Source: Magnetofaba australis IT-1
GTDB taxonomy: Bacteria > Pseudomonadota > Magnetococcia > Magnetococcales > Magnetococcaceae
Length of the DNA: 64,000 bases
Assembly: GCF_002109495.1 (NCBI RefSeq)
Contig: NZ_LVJN01000019.1
Location: forward strand, 310,001 to 374,000
Direction of reading: 5' to 3'
A program made the position numbers and the translations under genes. The notes under the pieces were generated by a model. That model was not told the origin of the DNA, made no database searches, and saw only the letters and a list, made by a program, of their open reading frames with translations. Every line of letters begins with the position of its first letter. The first letter of the stretch is position 1. This document shows positions 7,130 through 16,010 of this stretch, piece after piece.

Positions 7130-7373
7130 CCGGACCATGACGAGCCCAGTATCCATGCGGGTTTTCTCATGGTCCGGCCCTCTCATGGTCCGGGCCGGAC
7201 CATGATGCCCCCGGACCATGACGAGCCCAGTATCCATGCGGGTTTGTCATGGTCCGGCCCTCTCATGGTCCGGACCTGGTCCGGCCCCTGCCCGGACCAT
7301 GAGTAAGTGATTGATTTTATGCAAATCACCATTTTACTATTTCTCATGGTCCGGGCGGCCTGCCGGACCATGA
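7130..7373. repeat. Ten-copy 11-bp iteron cluster (CCGGACCATGA), putative phage replication origin
   Basis: The 11-mer CCGGACCATGA occurs exactly five times forward (7130, 7195, 7211, 7292, 7363) and five times inverted (7167, 7183, 7247, 7263, 7344) in 244 bp, with a truncated copy at 7278. Two arrays, 7130-7193 and 7211-7273, are also near-perfect 63-64 bp direct repeats of one another, including their spacer. The cluster lies between the primase-helicase gene and the RuvC-like gene, in the longest non-coding gap of the early region. Iterons of this sort usually bind an initiator or repressor. Confidence 0.7.
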
Positions 7374-7397
7374 GCAACATACTGTTTTTGTTGAAAG

Positions 7398-9383
7398 TCA
7401 CTTTTCCACTCCCTGAATGAGCTCAGCGCGGTAAATCACTTTCTTCCAATCTCCGTGGGTGCTCGCCAAGCCACGATCACGGAGCTCTGTGATGACCTTT
7501 TTGGCCCTGTTTTTCCCAAGCTGCATGACCGCCTTGATGGTCTCCAGGAAAGCCGAGTAGGTGAGCCCATCCGGATGACCCGCAAGGATCTGATAAGCGC
7601 TTTGGAGAAGCCCTTCATCCATCTCTTCGTGTTGCTCTTCCAACTCAAACTCATCATCCAAGACGGCAACATATTCCCCCGTTCGATCATCAAACTGGCA
7701 GCCATGGGCGGCGGGCGATTTGGCGTTGCGCAGCTCATAGCTGACGGTCAGTTCATCGGGTCTGCCGGTGAGCAGAATGCCGGTGTCGAACCAGCCCCGA
7801 AATGCGCTGGCCCCGCGAATGGAGTTGAATGGATCATTGGTCGGCACGCTCTTGTTGGTGTGGTGCAGCAGCACCACCATGCAACCGTACATCTCGCCGA
7901 TGGTCTCTACGTTGGTCAGCAGTTTTTTCACCTCCACGTTGTCGTTCTCATTGGCGGTGGAGAAGTTGATCACCGGGTCCAGGCAGAGGATGTCCGGGCG
8001 GTGCTGGTCCACGCCTTTGTGCAGTTTCACCAAGTCTCTGTAGTTTGTCAGATCCCAGGAGAGCCGCCCGGTGAGTATAAAGTTGGCCTTGAGCAGCGCG
8101 ATCTCGGCTGGCGTCATGTGCCGGGCATAACGTTCAAGCCTGGGCATCAGAAAGCTCTTGTGGATCTCCGCCTGCACCCACATGGTTCTCAGCGGCGCGG
8201 TAAAACGGTCGCCCAGGAACGCACCGCCGACCGAGGCCTGCATGGCCAGATTGAGGAAGAAGTTGGATTTACCGATCTTGGGCCCACCCGCGATGAGCAC
8301 GCGCGCGCCGCGGAAGAAGGCCGCCTCCCGCCAGAAGGATTCCGGCTTCGGTGGCGGATTGCCGGTGATCTCCCCGTAGGAGAAGAATGGGCCGTTGTCA
8401 TCCTCTGAAGCTGACTCCGTGGTGGCTTCGTCCTCCCACACAAGTTGCTCTTGCACAGGCGGCGCGACGCCCATGGTATGCTGTAGCCAGGTCAGCGCCT
8501 GCCCAGCGCTCTGATTCGTGACCGCCATCACCAGATCAATCGGCGTCATGCCTGTGCCGCGCGCCCAATCACGAATGCCCTCGGCGGTGATGCCGACATT
8601 GAGACCATCACCGCCGCGCCAAAAGGCGACGCAGCGGTAGGCGCCATCCGGCGTACGGTGGGCATCGGTGATCAGTTTTGGAACCCACGTGTCCAAGTTG
8701 GACAGGGCGATGCCGTTTATGCTTTGGAATGGATCATCGGCGTCAACCTCCACATGTGATGGTATGGTCGCCGCCACGCGCTCTTCTGGGACTCGAAACG
8801 GATTCAGAGCCTCCTCGACGCACGAGACAAAATCGGCGGGCAGAATCGGCAGTTCATCCAACGCGACATCGAGCAGCGTGTCCGGACTCACCCAGTCGTA
8901 GGCCATGCCGGTGTCTGGATGAATGGTGGGCGGGATCACCGTCTGGGTCCCGTGGGAGAGCAACTCCAGAACCGGCGCGCTATCTCGGGAGAGCTTCCAG
9001 CGGTGCGGCCGCTCGCCATTGTAGCGGTAGAACGCCGTCCAACCCTTTTTGCCGCGCTTGGCGCAGGGACTCAGGGGAATGATCCGGTCCAAGGCGGCGA
9101 CGATATCTGGACGCTCCGTATCACGATCCAGGGCAATGATCCCGGACGCCTTGCCCAAAGGAATGCAGATCCCCGCCTCGGGCCAGTCCAGCCAGGGAAC
9201 GATCTGCTCTTCTGTGGGCATCTGCGCACAATATTGCTGCCATTTGCGCAGCCCTTCCCAGCGCTGCCGATCGGAGTCGAAGAAACCGGGTCGCTTGGTA
9301 CCGGGGATGATGGGCAGCACCGGGATGCCATGCTCCCAGTAGTTGGCCGCTACACTGGCGAATGGGGAGATCGTTGCGTTCAT
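7398..9383 (-). CDS. Bifunctional Prim-Pol primase/polymerase fused to RepA-like helicase
   Basis: 661 aa. Residues about 5-200 are a bifunctional primase/polymerase domain: IPVLPIIPGTKRP near the start, the DxD acidic pair in GIIALDRDTERPD, and VLELLSHGTQTVIPPTIHPDTG. Residues about 355-570 are a RecA-fold helicase (AAA_25/RepA): Walker A in LIAGGPKIGKSNFF, Walker B in PDILCLDPVINF and the sensor-like VVLLHHTNKS. The C-terminus is a winged-helix-like tail. The enzyme should prime and unwind phage DNA at the adjacent iteron cluster. Its start overlaps the stop of the upstream exonuclease gene (TAATG). Confidence 0.85.
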   Translation of the reverse strand: MNATISPFASVAANYWEHGIPVLPIIPGTKRPGFFDSDRQRWEGLRKWQQYCAQMPTEEQIVPWLDWPEAGICIPLGKASGIIALDRDTERPDIVAALDRIIPLSPCAKRGKKGWTAFYRYNGERPHRWKLSRDSAPVLELLSHGTQTVIPPTIHPDTGMAYDWVSPDTLLDVALDELPILPADFVSCVEEALNPFRVPEERVAATIPSHVEVDADDPFQSINGIALSNLDTWVPKLITDAHRTPDGAYRCVAFWRGGDGLNVGITAEGIRDWARGTGMTPIDLVMAVTNQSAGQALTWLQHTMGVAPPVQEQLVWEDEATTESASEDDNGPFFSYGEITGNPPPKPESFWREAAFFRGARVLIAGGPKIGKSNFFLNLAMQASVGGAFLGDRFTAPLRTMWVQAEIHKSFLMPRLERYARHMTPAEIALLKANFILTGRLSWDLTNYRDLVKLHKGVDQHRPDILCLDPVINFSTANENDNVEVKKLLTNVETIGEMYGCMVVLLHHTNKSVPTNDPFNSIRGASAFRGWFDTGILLTGRPDELTVSYELRNAKSPAAHGCQFDDRTGEYVAVLDDEFELEEQHEEMDEGLLQSAYQILAGHPDGLTYSAFLETIKAVMQLGKNRAKKVITELRDRGLASTHGDWKKVIYRAELIQGVEK

Positions 9384-10495
9384 TAAAACGGGATCTCCTC
9401 GCTGCGGATGGGTCCTTTGGCTGGAGCGGTCATCGCCGCCATGGCGTTTTCAAAGGTCTCCTTTTTGAAGTCCCACTGGCTGAGGTGCGCCAGATCCCAA
9501 CTGGAGTAGACATGGTGTGAATCCGAAGCCGCCGCATCGTCCTCCACGTTGCTGAAGGAGAAGCCATCGGGCAATTTGTAGGTGACGAAATCGGCGTGCG
9601 CCTCCAGCACCTTTCCGGGAATGAAGGCGGGTAGCCAGTTATGGTTGGGGCAGCCTTTCTGCTGTCGCTCCAGAGAGAGTGATGAGCGGTGCTTGCGGCA
9701 TGACCAGACTGCGCCCTCTTGATTGAGCAAAGGGCTCGCAAATCGGCAGTTACGGCAATTGGGTTCAGGGAGTTGGTCGCCCCAGTAGATCGCCTGTTGC
9801 CGCTCGCTCATGAAGCGGACTTTGTAGAACTCCCGATTGGGCCAAACGCTCTCCGGCGGCTCATCGGCGGTGATAATGCGCTCGGCGCGCGCGATCATGG
9901 CGGGCCAGATGGTTTTGTCGATGCGTAGCCGCTCAGCAAAGATCTCGGAACTGTCCTTGTTGTAGACGGTGAACAGCGCGCGGCTCATGCCGCTGGCCCC
10001 CATGTAGCACTGCGCCTGCACCCAGTAGGTCTCGTTCCACTTGGCAATGGAGCCCGCCTTGAGCAGTTCGCGAAAGCCCGCCTTCTTGGCGCTTTTGCAC
10101 TCCCACACATGCCAAGTGGACGGAGCCTCGGGCACGCCGCGGATGCAGCCATCCATTGAGCCGGAGAAGTGGCCGCCCAACTCATGGAAACTGAATTGAC
10201 TGCCATCGGCATCGGTGTGCATCTCCACGCCCGGGATGCGGCGCAACAACGCAGCGGTCTCGCTTTCCACCACATGGCCCATGCGAAACACCCGCAGCAG
10301 CTTGGCGCTGAAGTCATCGGGCAGCGACCAGCGAAACCGCAGCCACAGCGTGCGCGCGTCCTCATGGCCGATCTGGGACATGCCCAGATGGCCCCGGCGC
10401 TTCTCCTCGGCGCGCGCGCTCAATGTCGCCTGGTCCAGCGCGGTAAGGGTGGCGTTCTCCACCAGGTCGGCGTTTTCGGCAATCATGACGCTCAT
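9383..10495 (-). CDS. PD-(D/E)XK recombination exonuclease with C-terminal cysteine cluster
   Basis: 370 aa. The nuclease core is visible as HFSGSMDGCIRG (acidic residue) and WHVWECKSAKKAGF (the ExK pair), as in lambda-exonuclease and Cas4-like phage nucleases. Cysteines at NCRNCRF, WSCRKH and GCPNHNW form a cluster that could hold iron-sulfur or zinc. It would resect DNA ends for the Sak4-like annealing protein encoded upstream in the same operon. The first residues MSVMIAEN give the start, which overlaps the helicase stop by four bases (ATGA). Confidence 0.82.
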   Translation of the reverse strand: MSVMIAENADLVENATLTALDQATLSARAEEKRRGHLGMSQIGHEDARTLWLRFRWSLPDDFSAKLLRVFRMGHVVESETAALLRRIPGVEMHTDADGSQFSFHELGGHFSGSMDGCIRGVPEAPSTWHVWECKSAKKAGFRELLKAGSIAKWNETYWVQAQCYMGASGMSRALFTVYNKDSSEIFAERLRIDKTIWPAMIARAERIITADEPPESVWPNREFYKVRFMSERQQAIYWGDQLPEPNCRNCRFASPLLNQEGAVWSCRKHRSSLSLERQQKGCPNHNWLPAFIPGKVLEAHADFVTYKLPDGFSFSNVEDDAAASDSHHVYSSWDLAHLSQWDFKKETFENAMAAMTAPAKGPIRSEEIPF

Positions 10496-12171
10496 GACAT
10501 CACCTCCTCGAATTCAATCTCCAGCACCTCTTTCCAGCGGCTGTTCATGTCCACCACTACGCTGATCACCGGCTTAAGGTCATCGGCGCAGCGTGACAGC
10601 GCCTGCTGGGGGTGCTCAGGAATGGGGGATCCGGAGTAGGAGAGGTTTCGCCACTGCGCAGCGGCTCTCTCTCCGGCAAAGCCGGGGTAACCCAGCATCA
10701 GGTTCTGGGTGAAGGCGGTGGTCAGGTCGTGGTGGTAGCGGATCTGGAGGTAGGGTCGGCCTGAGGTCTTGGAGTGGCGCACCGAGCAGGTGACGCCCTC
10801 GACCTCATAACGCTGTGGCGCAGGCTCGCCGGAGAGGATGCCGCCATTGCGCGCGCGTTTGCCATGCGTGACGAAAGGCGCAGCGCACGCCATGCAGAGT
10901 TTGGCGGCGATGGGATTGGGTTCGCCGCACTTCTCGCACTCTTTGGCGGGCTCCTCCTGAAAACGGTTGCCGCAGGGACATTTGCGTTTGAGATAGCCGT
11001 GAATGGTCTGGCAGACCGGGCAGGTCTTGGTGCGCGGATCCTCTTCACGCCGCTTGTTCGCTGGTCGCGCGATATCGATGGGACCGAAACGTTCGATGCA
11101 CTCGCCGAAGTCCAAAACCAGGCAGTTCTCCTTGCCGGGAAAGAGGCGTAGACCGCGCCCCACCATCTGCATGTAGAGCCCCAGACTCTTAGTGGGGCGG
11201 AGCAGACAGATACAATCCAAGCGGGGCGAATCCCACCCTTCGGTGAGCACGCCGACGTTGGCGATGCCGATCAGATCCCCGGCATCAAATTTCTCCAAGA
11301 TCTCGTCACGCTCCTCCTGAGGTGTGGTTCCAGACACAACGGGGACATCGTGCCCCATGTGGCTGAGGGCATCGCTGACCAGGTGAGCGTGCAGCACTGA
11401 GACGCAGAAGAAAACCGAAGAGCGCCGCCCATGCTGATATGCCAAACGCTCCCATTCGGTGACGGCGGCGTTGATCAGCGCATTGTCGGAGACCACCTGT
11501 TCCAGTTGCCCCTGGTTGAAGTCTCCGGCGGTGGTCTTCACCGCCGAGGTGTCCGCCACAGAATCGTCAGAGACAGCGCGCGCCGTCACCGGACAGAGCC
11601 ACCCCTCATCGATGAGGCGTTTGATGCGCGCCTCGTAGGCGACGCCCTGGAACAGGTGTTTCTCCTCATCGCCGTAGATGTAGCCCTGACCGGTGCGAAA
11701 CGGCGTGGCGGAGAAGCCGATCACATGCAGATTGGGATTGCGCTGCTTGAGCGCGTTGATGATTTTGCGATAGCGTGTGTTCTCCCCGGGCGCGATGTTG
11801 TGGGCCTCGTCGACGAACACCAGATCGAACCAACCAACCTGCTCAACGATGCCCGCAATGGTGTCTCGGCTGGCAATGGTGACAGGGGCCATCTCCCGAC
11901 GCCCCAGCGAAGCAGCCAACACGCCTACGGGAGCCTCCGGCCAGACGGTGAGGAGTTTGGCCTCGGCCTGGGCGATCAACTCCTTGCGGTGGGCCAGCAC
12001 CAGAATGCGGGTGCCAGGGTAGTCGCTCACCAGTCGCTGGATCAGGGCCGAAAAGATCACCGTCTTGCCGGCCCCGGTAGGCAGAACGAGCACGGGGTTC
12101 TCCCCGCGCCGCTCCGCCCACCAGGCGAACAGGGCGTCGATGGCCTCCTGTTGATAGCCGCGCAGTTCCAC
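10492..12171 (-). CDS. SF2 DEAH-box helicase with zinc ribbons
   Basis: 559 aa. Motif I is VLPTGAGKTVIF (about residue 30), motif II VFVDEAHN, motif III IGFSATPFRT, and motif VI YMQMVGRGLRLFPGK. After the second RecA domain come cysteine clusters CPVCQ...KCPCGN and CEKCGEPNPIAAKLCMACAA, two likely zinc ribbons. The family includes the type III restriction helicases and phage helicases that remodel forks or recombination intermediates; there is no nuclease domain or partner methyltransferase, so a restriction role is unlikely here. It lies in the recombination-replication operon. Confidence 0.85.
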   Translation of the reverse strand: MELRGYQQEAIDALFAWWAERRGENPVLVLPTGAGKTVIFSALIQRLVSDYPGTRILVLAHRKELIAQAEAKLLTVWPEAPVGVLAASLGRREMAPVTIASRDTIAGIVEQVGWFDLVFVDEAHNIAPGENTRYRKIINALKQRNPNLHVIGFSATPFRTGQGYIYGDEEKHLFQGVAYEARIKRLIDEGWLCPVTARAVSDDSVADTSAVKTTAGDFNQGQLEQVVSDNALINAAVTEWERLAYQHGRRSSVFFCVSVLHAHLVSDALSHMGHDVPVVSGTTPQEERDEILEKFDAGDLIGIANVGVLTEGWDSPRLDCICLLRPTKSLGLYMQMVGRGLRLFPGKENCLVLDFGECIERFGPIDIARPANKRREEDPRTKTCPVCQTIHGYLKRKCPCGNRFQEEPAKECEKCGEPNPIAAKLCMACAAPFVTHGKRARNGGILSGEPAPQRYEVEGVTCSVRHSKTSGRPYLQIRYHHDLTTAFTQNLMLGYPGFAGERAAAQWRNLSYSGSPIPEHPQQALSRCADDLKPVISVVVDMNSRWKEVLEIEFEEVMS

Positions 12172-12174
12172 GGT

Positions 12175-12777
12175 TTACCGCTCCCAGGGCCGCTTCTGCT
12201 GCTGACCAGCCAGATTGGGCGCCGACTGCTGCGGCTGTGGCGCCTGCGCCGGTTGTTGTGGCGCCGACTGCGGCGCCATGGGCTGCTGCGCGGGCGCCGC
12301 ACTGTTTTGAACCGGCTTGCACTTGCCGAAGCGGATACGGTTCTTGGCGTCCCACTGGCCCTTGGCGGGCTCCACATAGACATGGCCCAGGAACTCCCGC
12401 CCCTCCAGCGAGCGGATCAGCCCCATGGTCAGGCGCTCATCGCCACTGCCGCCGGTGGCCTTGATCCAGCCCTTGATGGCGCGCAACGCGATCTGCACCG
12501 TCTGCGTGTTGCTGTTGCGCACGTTGAAGTTCTCGTAGACTTGGCGCTTGGCGTGGGGGCCATCCACCACCTCAAAGGTCACCGAGACCAACTGCCCGTT
12601 GCCGTCCTTGGTGCCCTTCAGCTTCTGGTCGATGGCGCGCAGCACATAATCGCCCTCGGGAATCGGCGTGAAGGAGTCCTCCACGCTGGCCATATCGACG
12701 CCGAAGTCCTCGTCGGCATCGTAGTTGTCGTAGCTGTTGTAGCGCATCTCGTCGTAGGCAAAGTCGCCCATGGTCAT
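12175..12777 (-). CDS. DUF669 protein, putative phage single-strand DNA-binding protein
   Basis: 200 aa. Residues about 35-150 match the DUF669 pattern: FTPIPEGDYVLRAIDQKLKGTKDGNGQLVSVTFEV, then VYENFNVRNSNTQTVQIALRAIKGWIKATG and LEGREFLGHVYVEPAK. The last 50 residues are a glutamine/proline/alanine-rich linker ending in KRPWER, a layout like that of single-strand binding proteins with a flexible tail. DUF669 proteins often neighbour Sak4-type annealing proteins, as here; the start overlaps the stop of the Sak4-like gene (ATGA). Confidence 0.75.
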   Translation of the reverse strand: MTMGDFAYDEMRYNSYDNYDADEDFGVDMASVEDSFTPIPEGDYVLRAIDQKLKGTKDGNGQLVSVTFEVVDGPHAKRQVYENFNVRNSNTQTVQIALRAIKGWIKATGGSGDERLTMGLIRSLEGREFLGHVYVEPAKGQWDAKNRIRFGKCKPVQNSAAPAQQPMAPQSAPQQPAQAPQPQQSAPNLAGQQQKRPWER

Positions 12778-13577
12778 TCTCCTTGCTGTGCGGTGACGGA
12801 ATCAGTGGTGGTGGCATGCTCTTGCGGATTGACCGCAGCCTGATAGGCGTTCCAGAACGTATCCCATTCCAGCGGCAGCCGGTCGGGGATGGGGAAGCGG
12901 GATTTGGCGTCAAAGGCGGCGCGGCGCTGGCTGTAGATAAAACGTTTCCCGTAGGAGACGCCTTTCGCCTTGGCGTTGAAACCCTGGCCAACGACCCGAG
13001 TACAGGTGTCGAAATTGGCGAAGAGGTTGATGTCGCACCACTCCCGGATCATGGCGGATACCTTGTCTTGACACTTCATCACGTAGCGGTCGTAGGGCTC
13101 GTTTTCCGGGTCGTTAAAGGTGCGAATCTCCGCATGACCGATGAGCAGGATGATCATCCCTCGCGCTTGGTGGAGAGCATCCAGGGCTCTCAGCAGATCA
13201 GTGAAGCGGCTCAATAGATATCCCTTCCACTTGCCATACGGGATGTCTTCAAGCGTTTTAACACCGTGCTCTTTGCAGACGGATTCGGCTGCAAGCCTTT
13301 CCGCCCAATCTATGCTGTCGAGCACCAGAGTTTTGAAGTTGTGCTCCTCCTGGAACAGCGCCTGAATGGCGTCCAGAACTTCTTCCCACGTTTTTGGTTG
13401 TGGAAAACGCGCCACATCCAGATGCGCGGAACCATCCTCAACCCCCAAAAAGATGGGAAGAGGCGCCTTGGACCCAAAGGTGGTCTTTCCTGCGCCGTCA
13501 ACTCCGTACGACACGATGCGCGGCATCTGTGGCTGCACGCCGGATATGATGTTTTCCAACAACATGCGTTTGCCCAT
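12774..13577 (-). CDS. Sak4-like RecA-fold annealing ATPase (AAA_24)
   Basis: 267 aa from MGKRMLLENI. Walker A is visible in SYGVDGAGKTTFGSK and a Walker B-like strand in FKTLVLDSIDWAE. The rest (GKWKGYLLSRFTDLLRALDALHQARGMIILLIGHA...DRYVMKCQDKVSAMIREWCD) matches the phage nucleotide-binding family containing Sak4, a short RecA relative that anneals single strands. Start 13577 is preferred over an in-frame ATG 72 nt upstream because the latter would overlap the preceding gene. It works with the DUF669 protein and the exonuclease encoded downstream. Confidence 0.8.
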   Translation of the reverse strand: MGKRMLLENIISGVQPQMPRIVSYGVDGAGKTTFGSKAPLPIFLGVEDGSAHLDVARFPQPKTWEEVLDAIQALFQEEHNFKTLVLDSIDWAERLAAESVCKEHGVKTLEDIPYGKWKGYLLSRFTDLLRALDALHQARGMIILLIGHAEIRTFNDPENEPYDRYVMKCQDKVSAMIREWCDINLFANFDTCTRVVGQGFNAKAKGVSYGKRFIYSQRRAAFDAKSRFPIPDRLPLEWDTFWNAYQAAVNPQEHATTTDSVTAQQGE

Positions 13578-13579
13578 GA

Positions 13580-13972
13580 TTAGTATCCTTTCACGGTGAA
13601 GGCCGGTTTCTTCGGCTTGAGGGTCAGCGCCGGGGAGATCTGCGCCCACAAATCAGGACGCTCCTCCTCCAAAAAGCGTGACCCTGCACGGATCTCTTCA
13701 AGCTTGGCCTTGAAGGGCCAGAAGTTGGGTTCGATGCCGCGCTGAATCTCCGCCAGACGCTGTTGGTCCCAGTCGCGGGTGTAGCCGGTGACGACCTTGA
13801 GGCGACCAAAGGTGCTGGTCCCTTCTGGGATCAGCGCCGCCTTCAGATCGGTTTTCTCCAGAAGCTGCCGCTCCACCTCCAGGCGCACCTGTTTGGCCTG
13901 ATTCTCAGCGTGCTTGGCAAGCTCCCAGGCCTGGGTCAGTTCGTCGATGGTGGGCGCCGATGTAATGGTCAT
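13580..13972 (-). CDS. Hypothetical phage protein in recombination operon (130 aa)
   Basis: A small, mostly helical protein: ELTQAWELAKHAENQAKQVRLEVERQLLEKTDL followed by a beta-like RLKVVTGYTRDWDQQRL and a C-terminal lysine/proline-rich end. Proteins of this size and composition often sit directly upstream of Sak4-like genes in phages. I cannot assign a function. It ends 2 nt before the start of the Sak4-like gene. Confidence 0.65.
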   Translation of the reverse strand: MTITSAPTIDELTQAWELAKHAENQAKQVRLEVERQLLEKTDLKAALIPEGTSTFGRLKVVTGYTRDWDQQRLAEIQRGIEPNFWPFKAKLEEIRAGSRFLEEERPDLWAQISPALTLKPKKPAFTVKGY

Positions 13973-13983
13973 GATCTGATCTC

Positions 13984-14808
13984 CTATTCACCGAGGAATT
14001 TGCGCAGATCGGTGCGACCGATGCGCAGGGACTTGTAGTAGCGACGCACTCGCCAGTTCTCGAAGGCGGAGATGACCCTTTCCGCCAACTCCGTTGCGCT
14101 GGAGGCATTCTCGCGTTGGCCTTGGTTTTTGCGTTGTGGCACATACTCACGCAGCGCCTGCACGCCATCGCGCTCCTGGCCATGTTTCCAACCAGCGTCC
14201 TGTTGGTATTTCAGCCAGAATTTCGCTGCATCTTCGGGATAACGACGGAAGGTGATCAGGGCGCCAGCAATGACGCCTGAGAGGAAGTGCGCGCCACTCA
14301 CCGGATCAACGGCATCAAATTCCTCGATCTCTGATTTCCAATTGCCGATGTCTTCATAGATGTCGTTTCCCGCGCCTGGCAGGACTTTCATCACTGTGGT
14401 CAGGCGGCAGGTCTTGAGCAGCGTGCTGACGGGGATGATCCCGTGGAGGCGATATGCGCCATAGACCTTGTCGGGCGCCATCTCCACAGTCAGGTGGTTG
14501 TCGAAGTGGGTGTACAGGTCCTGCGCCTCTGCTACGGATGAGCAGGGATGGTCAATGACGATGATCTGCTCGGGCGGCGTCAGCTTCTGCTCCTCCCACA
14601 ACAGCGCGCGGGTGTGGCCATCGAGTTTGAAGCACCTTCCATCGGGCAGCGTCGCCATGTGCACCACGCTGTGGGTGCTGGCGGCTTCCTTCAAATGCTT
14701 GTTGTTCGCTGCTTCCGCATGGCGCGCGGTATTGCGCTGGATCGGGTTGTCGGGAACGGTGAGCCACTCTTCAAGAGAGATGGCGCGGGTGGTGGGCATC
14801 GTGGTCAT
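13984..14808 (-). CDS. ParB-like phage protein
   Basis: 274 aa. The N-terminal part contains LEEWLTVPDNPIQRNTARHAE and LPDGRCFKLDGHTRALLWEE, the second being the ParB/sulfiredoxin-type GHxR nucleotide-binding strand. The remainder is helical without a clear HTH. The family is seen in prophage early operons; its role is unknown, perhaps DNA or NTP binding. It lies between the larger ParB protein (14838-15812) and the recombination genes. Confidence 0.6.
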   Translation of the reverse strand: MTTMPTTRAISLEEWLTVPDNPIQRNTARHAEAANNKHLKEAASTHSVVHMATLPDGRCFKLDGHTRALLWEEQKLTPPEQIIVIDHPCSSVAEAQDLYTHFDNHLTVEMAPDKVYGAYRLHGIIPVSTLLKTCRLTTVMKVLPGAGNDIYEDIGNWKSEIEEFDAVDPVSGAHFLSGVIAGALITFRRYPEDAAKFWLKYQQDAGWKHGQERDGVQALREYVPQRKNQGQRENASSATELAERVISAFENWRVRRYYKSLRIGRTDLRKFLGE

Positions 14809-14837
14809 GGTCAGTTCCTTTCGTTTGGTAGGCCGGA

Positions 14838-15812
14838 TCAGAGGTCAACGCGCACGTTCTGGCGGCGGGCGTTTGCGTTCAGTTGATCGATGAGGGTCTG
14901 AATGTGTTCGGGGTGGCTCTCACGCATCCGTGTGGCGAAGCGCAAGATGATGCCGGGCGTGACGACTTGGGCGAGGATCGCTTGCGCCTCCAGAATCAGG
15001 CGATAGTCGCGCTCCAGATCGAACTCAGCTTCTTGAAGGGGGTGCCCCTCAGGCACATGGCGATTGCCCTGACGGTCATAGGCTACATAACCCATGGCGC
15101 AGTGCTCTGACGCCAACTTAGGGCTGTCCAGGCAGGTCAAACCTCCGCGTTTGGCATAATCGGCAAAATAGCGTTGCTCGATATCGGTCAAACGGGCGAT
15201 CCGTTTGGCGGTCGCTGGTGGGATCACGCCATTTTTGAGCGCTTCGGTCAGTTCGGGAACTGCGCTTTCAGAAATGGCTGCGATGGCGTTATTGATGGTC
15301 TGTTCTGAAGGGCCCTTCTTCTCTTCAGGTTTTGATTCCACCCTATGTTGGTGCGTGTTGCGTTGACGAGTGCGGGTTTTGCCATCAGCACCGGTCGTTT
15401 TATCCAACTTCGGAATTTCCGCAGTTGATTCCATTTCGCCACGCCGCGAGCTAACCGTTTTATCCGAGACTCCCATCGCTTGGGCGATCTGGCGGTCTGA
15501 GAGCTCCGGGGTTTCTTTCAACTGCTGGCGGATTAACTCTTGTTTCTGTGCTCGGTTCAGCTGACGGCGCGCCAGATTCAGGCTGCGCGCATGGGCGCGC
15601 TTCTGCTCTTCGCTCAACCCCTTGCGAACAACGCGAGGCCAACTGGTCAGGCCAAGCAGCTGGCAGGCGCGCACACGGTGATGGCCATCGAGAATGTGGC
15701 CATCTTCGTCATATTCCACCGGTACCTGCACACCGCGCTCAGCGATGTCATTCTTGAGATATTCAAATTCGTCGTCGCTCAGCGGCGGGACAATCTGGTA
15801 GCGTTCGTTCAT
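14838..15812 (-). CDS. ParB/RepB-type DNA-binding protein with HTH
   Basis: 324 aa from MNERYQIVPPLSDDEFEYL. Residues about 15-85 are a ParB N-terminal domain (VPVEYDEDGHILDGHHRVRACQLLGL), residues about 90-140 a helix-turn-helix (LNRAQKQELIRQQLKETPELSDRQIAQAMGVSDKTVSSRRGEM). The start at 15812 has AGGAGA 8 nt upstream. It is the first gene of the leftward early operon, just downstream of a repressor-type operator at 15968-15986, so it is probably repressed in the lysogen. It may be a replication or transcription regulator. Confidence 0.78.
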   Translation of the reverse strand: MNERYQIVPPLSDDEFEYLKNDIAERGVQVPVEYDEDGHILDGHHRVRACQLLGLTSWPRVVRKGLSEEQKRAHARSLNLARRQLNRAQKQELIRQQLKETPELSDRQIAQAMGVSDKTVSSRRGEMESTAEIPKLDKTTGADGKTRTRQRNTHQHRVESKPEEKKGPSEQTINNAIAAISESAVPELTEALKNGVIPPATAKRIARLTDIEQRYFADYAKRGGLTCLDSPKLASEHCAMGYVAYDRQGNRHVPEGHPLQEAEFDLERDYRLILEAQAILAQVVTPGIILRFATRMRESHPEHIQTLIDQLNANARRQNVRVDL

Positions 15813-15967
15813 TAGGCTTCTCCTATCGTCACCAACCATGTCGTCGCGCCGTTTCCAGGGGCAGAAGCGCCAGGGCTGACGCCGCACATGGAGGAAAGCG
15901 GTGATGGTGTTTCCCGGTAGGGTCTTGCATTCCCATCAGGCCCCGGCGCTGTTTGCGCGCCCCCTTA

Positions 15968-15986
15968 TTCCGTTCTCTACCGGGAA
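15968..15986. promoter_or_regulatory. Repressor operator, copy 1 (early operon)
   Basis: The 19-mer TTCCGTTCTCTACCGGGAA, an imperfect palindrome with TTCC/GGAA ends, lies 156 bp upstream of the first early gene. The same 19-mer, inverted, occurs at 20628-20646. A related half site TTCCCGGTAG is at 15911-15920, closer to the gene. A perfect 10-bp palindrome CGAAATTTCG follows at about 15990. Confidence 0.6.
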
Positions 15987-16010
15987 CCGCGAAATTTCGT
16001 CGCGCTTTTC

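Noticed and set aside
7130-7373. Repeat cluster considered as a CRISPR array
   Set aside because: Repeats are 11 bp, occur in both orientations and have uneven spacing of 1 to 71 bp, and no cas genes are near; iterons fit better.
10492-12171. SF2 helicase considered as part of a restriction system with the methyltransferase at 2408-3763
   Set aside because: No nuclease domain, no type III Mod partner, and it lies in a recombination operon 6 kb away with overlapping neighbours.
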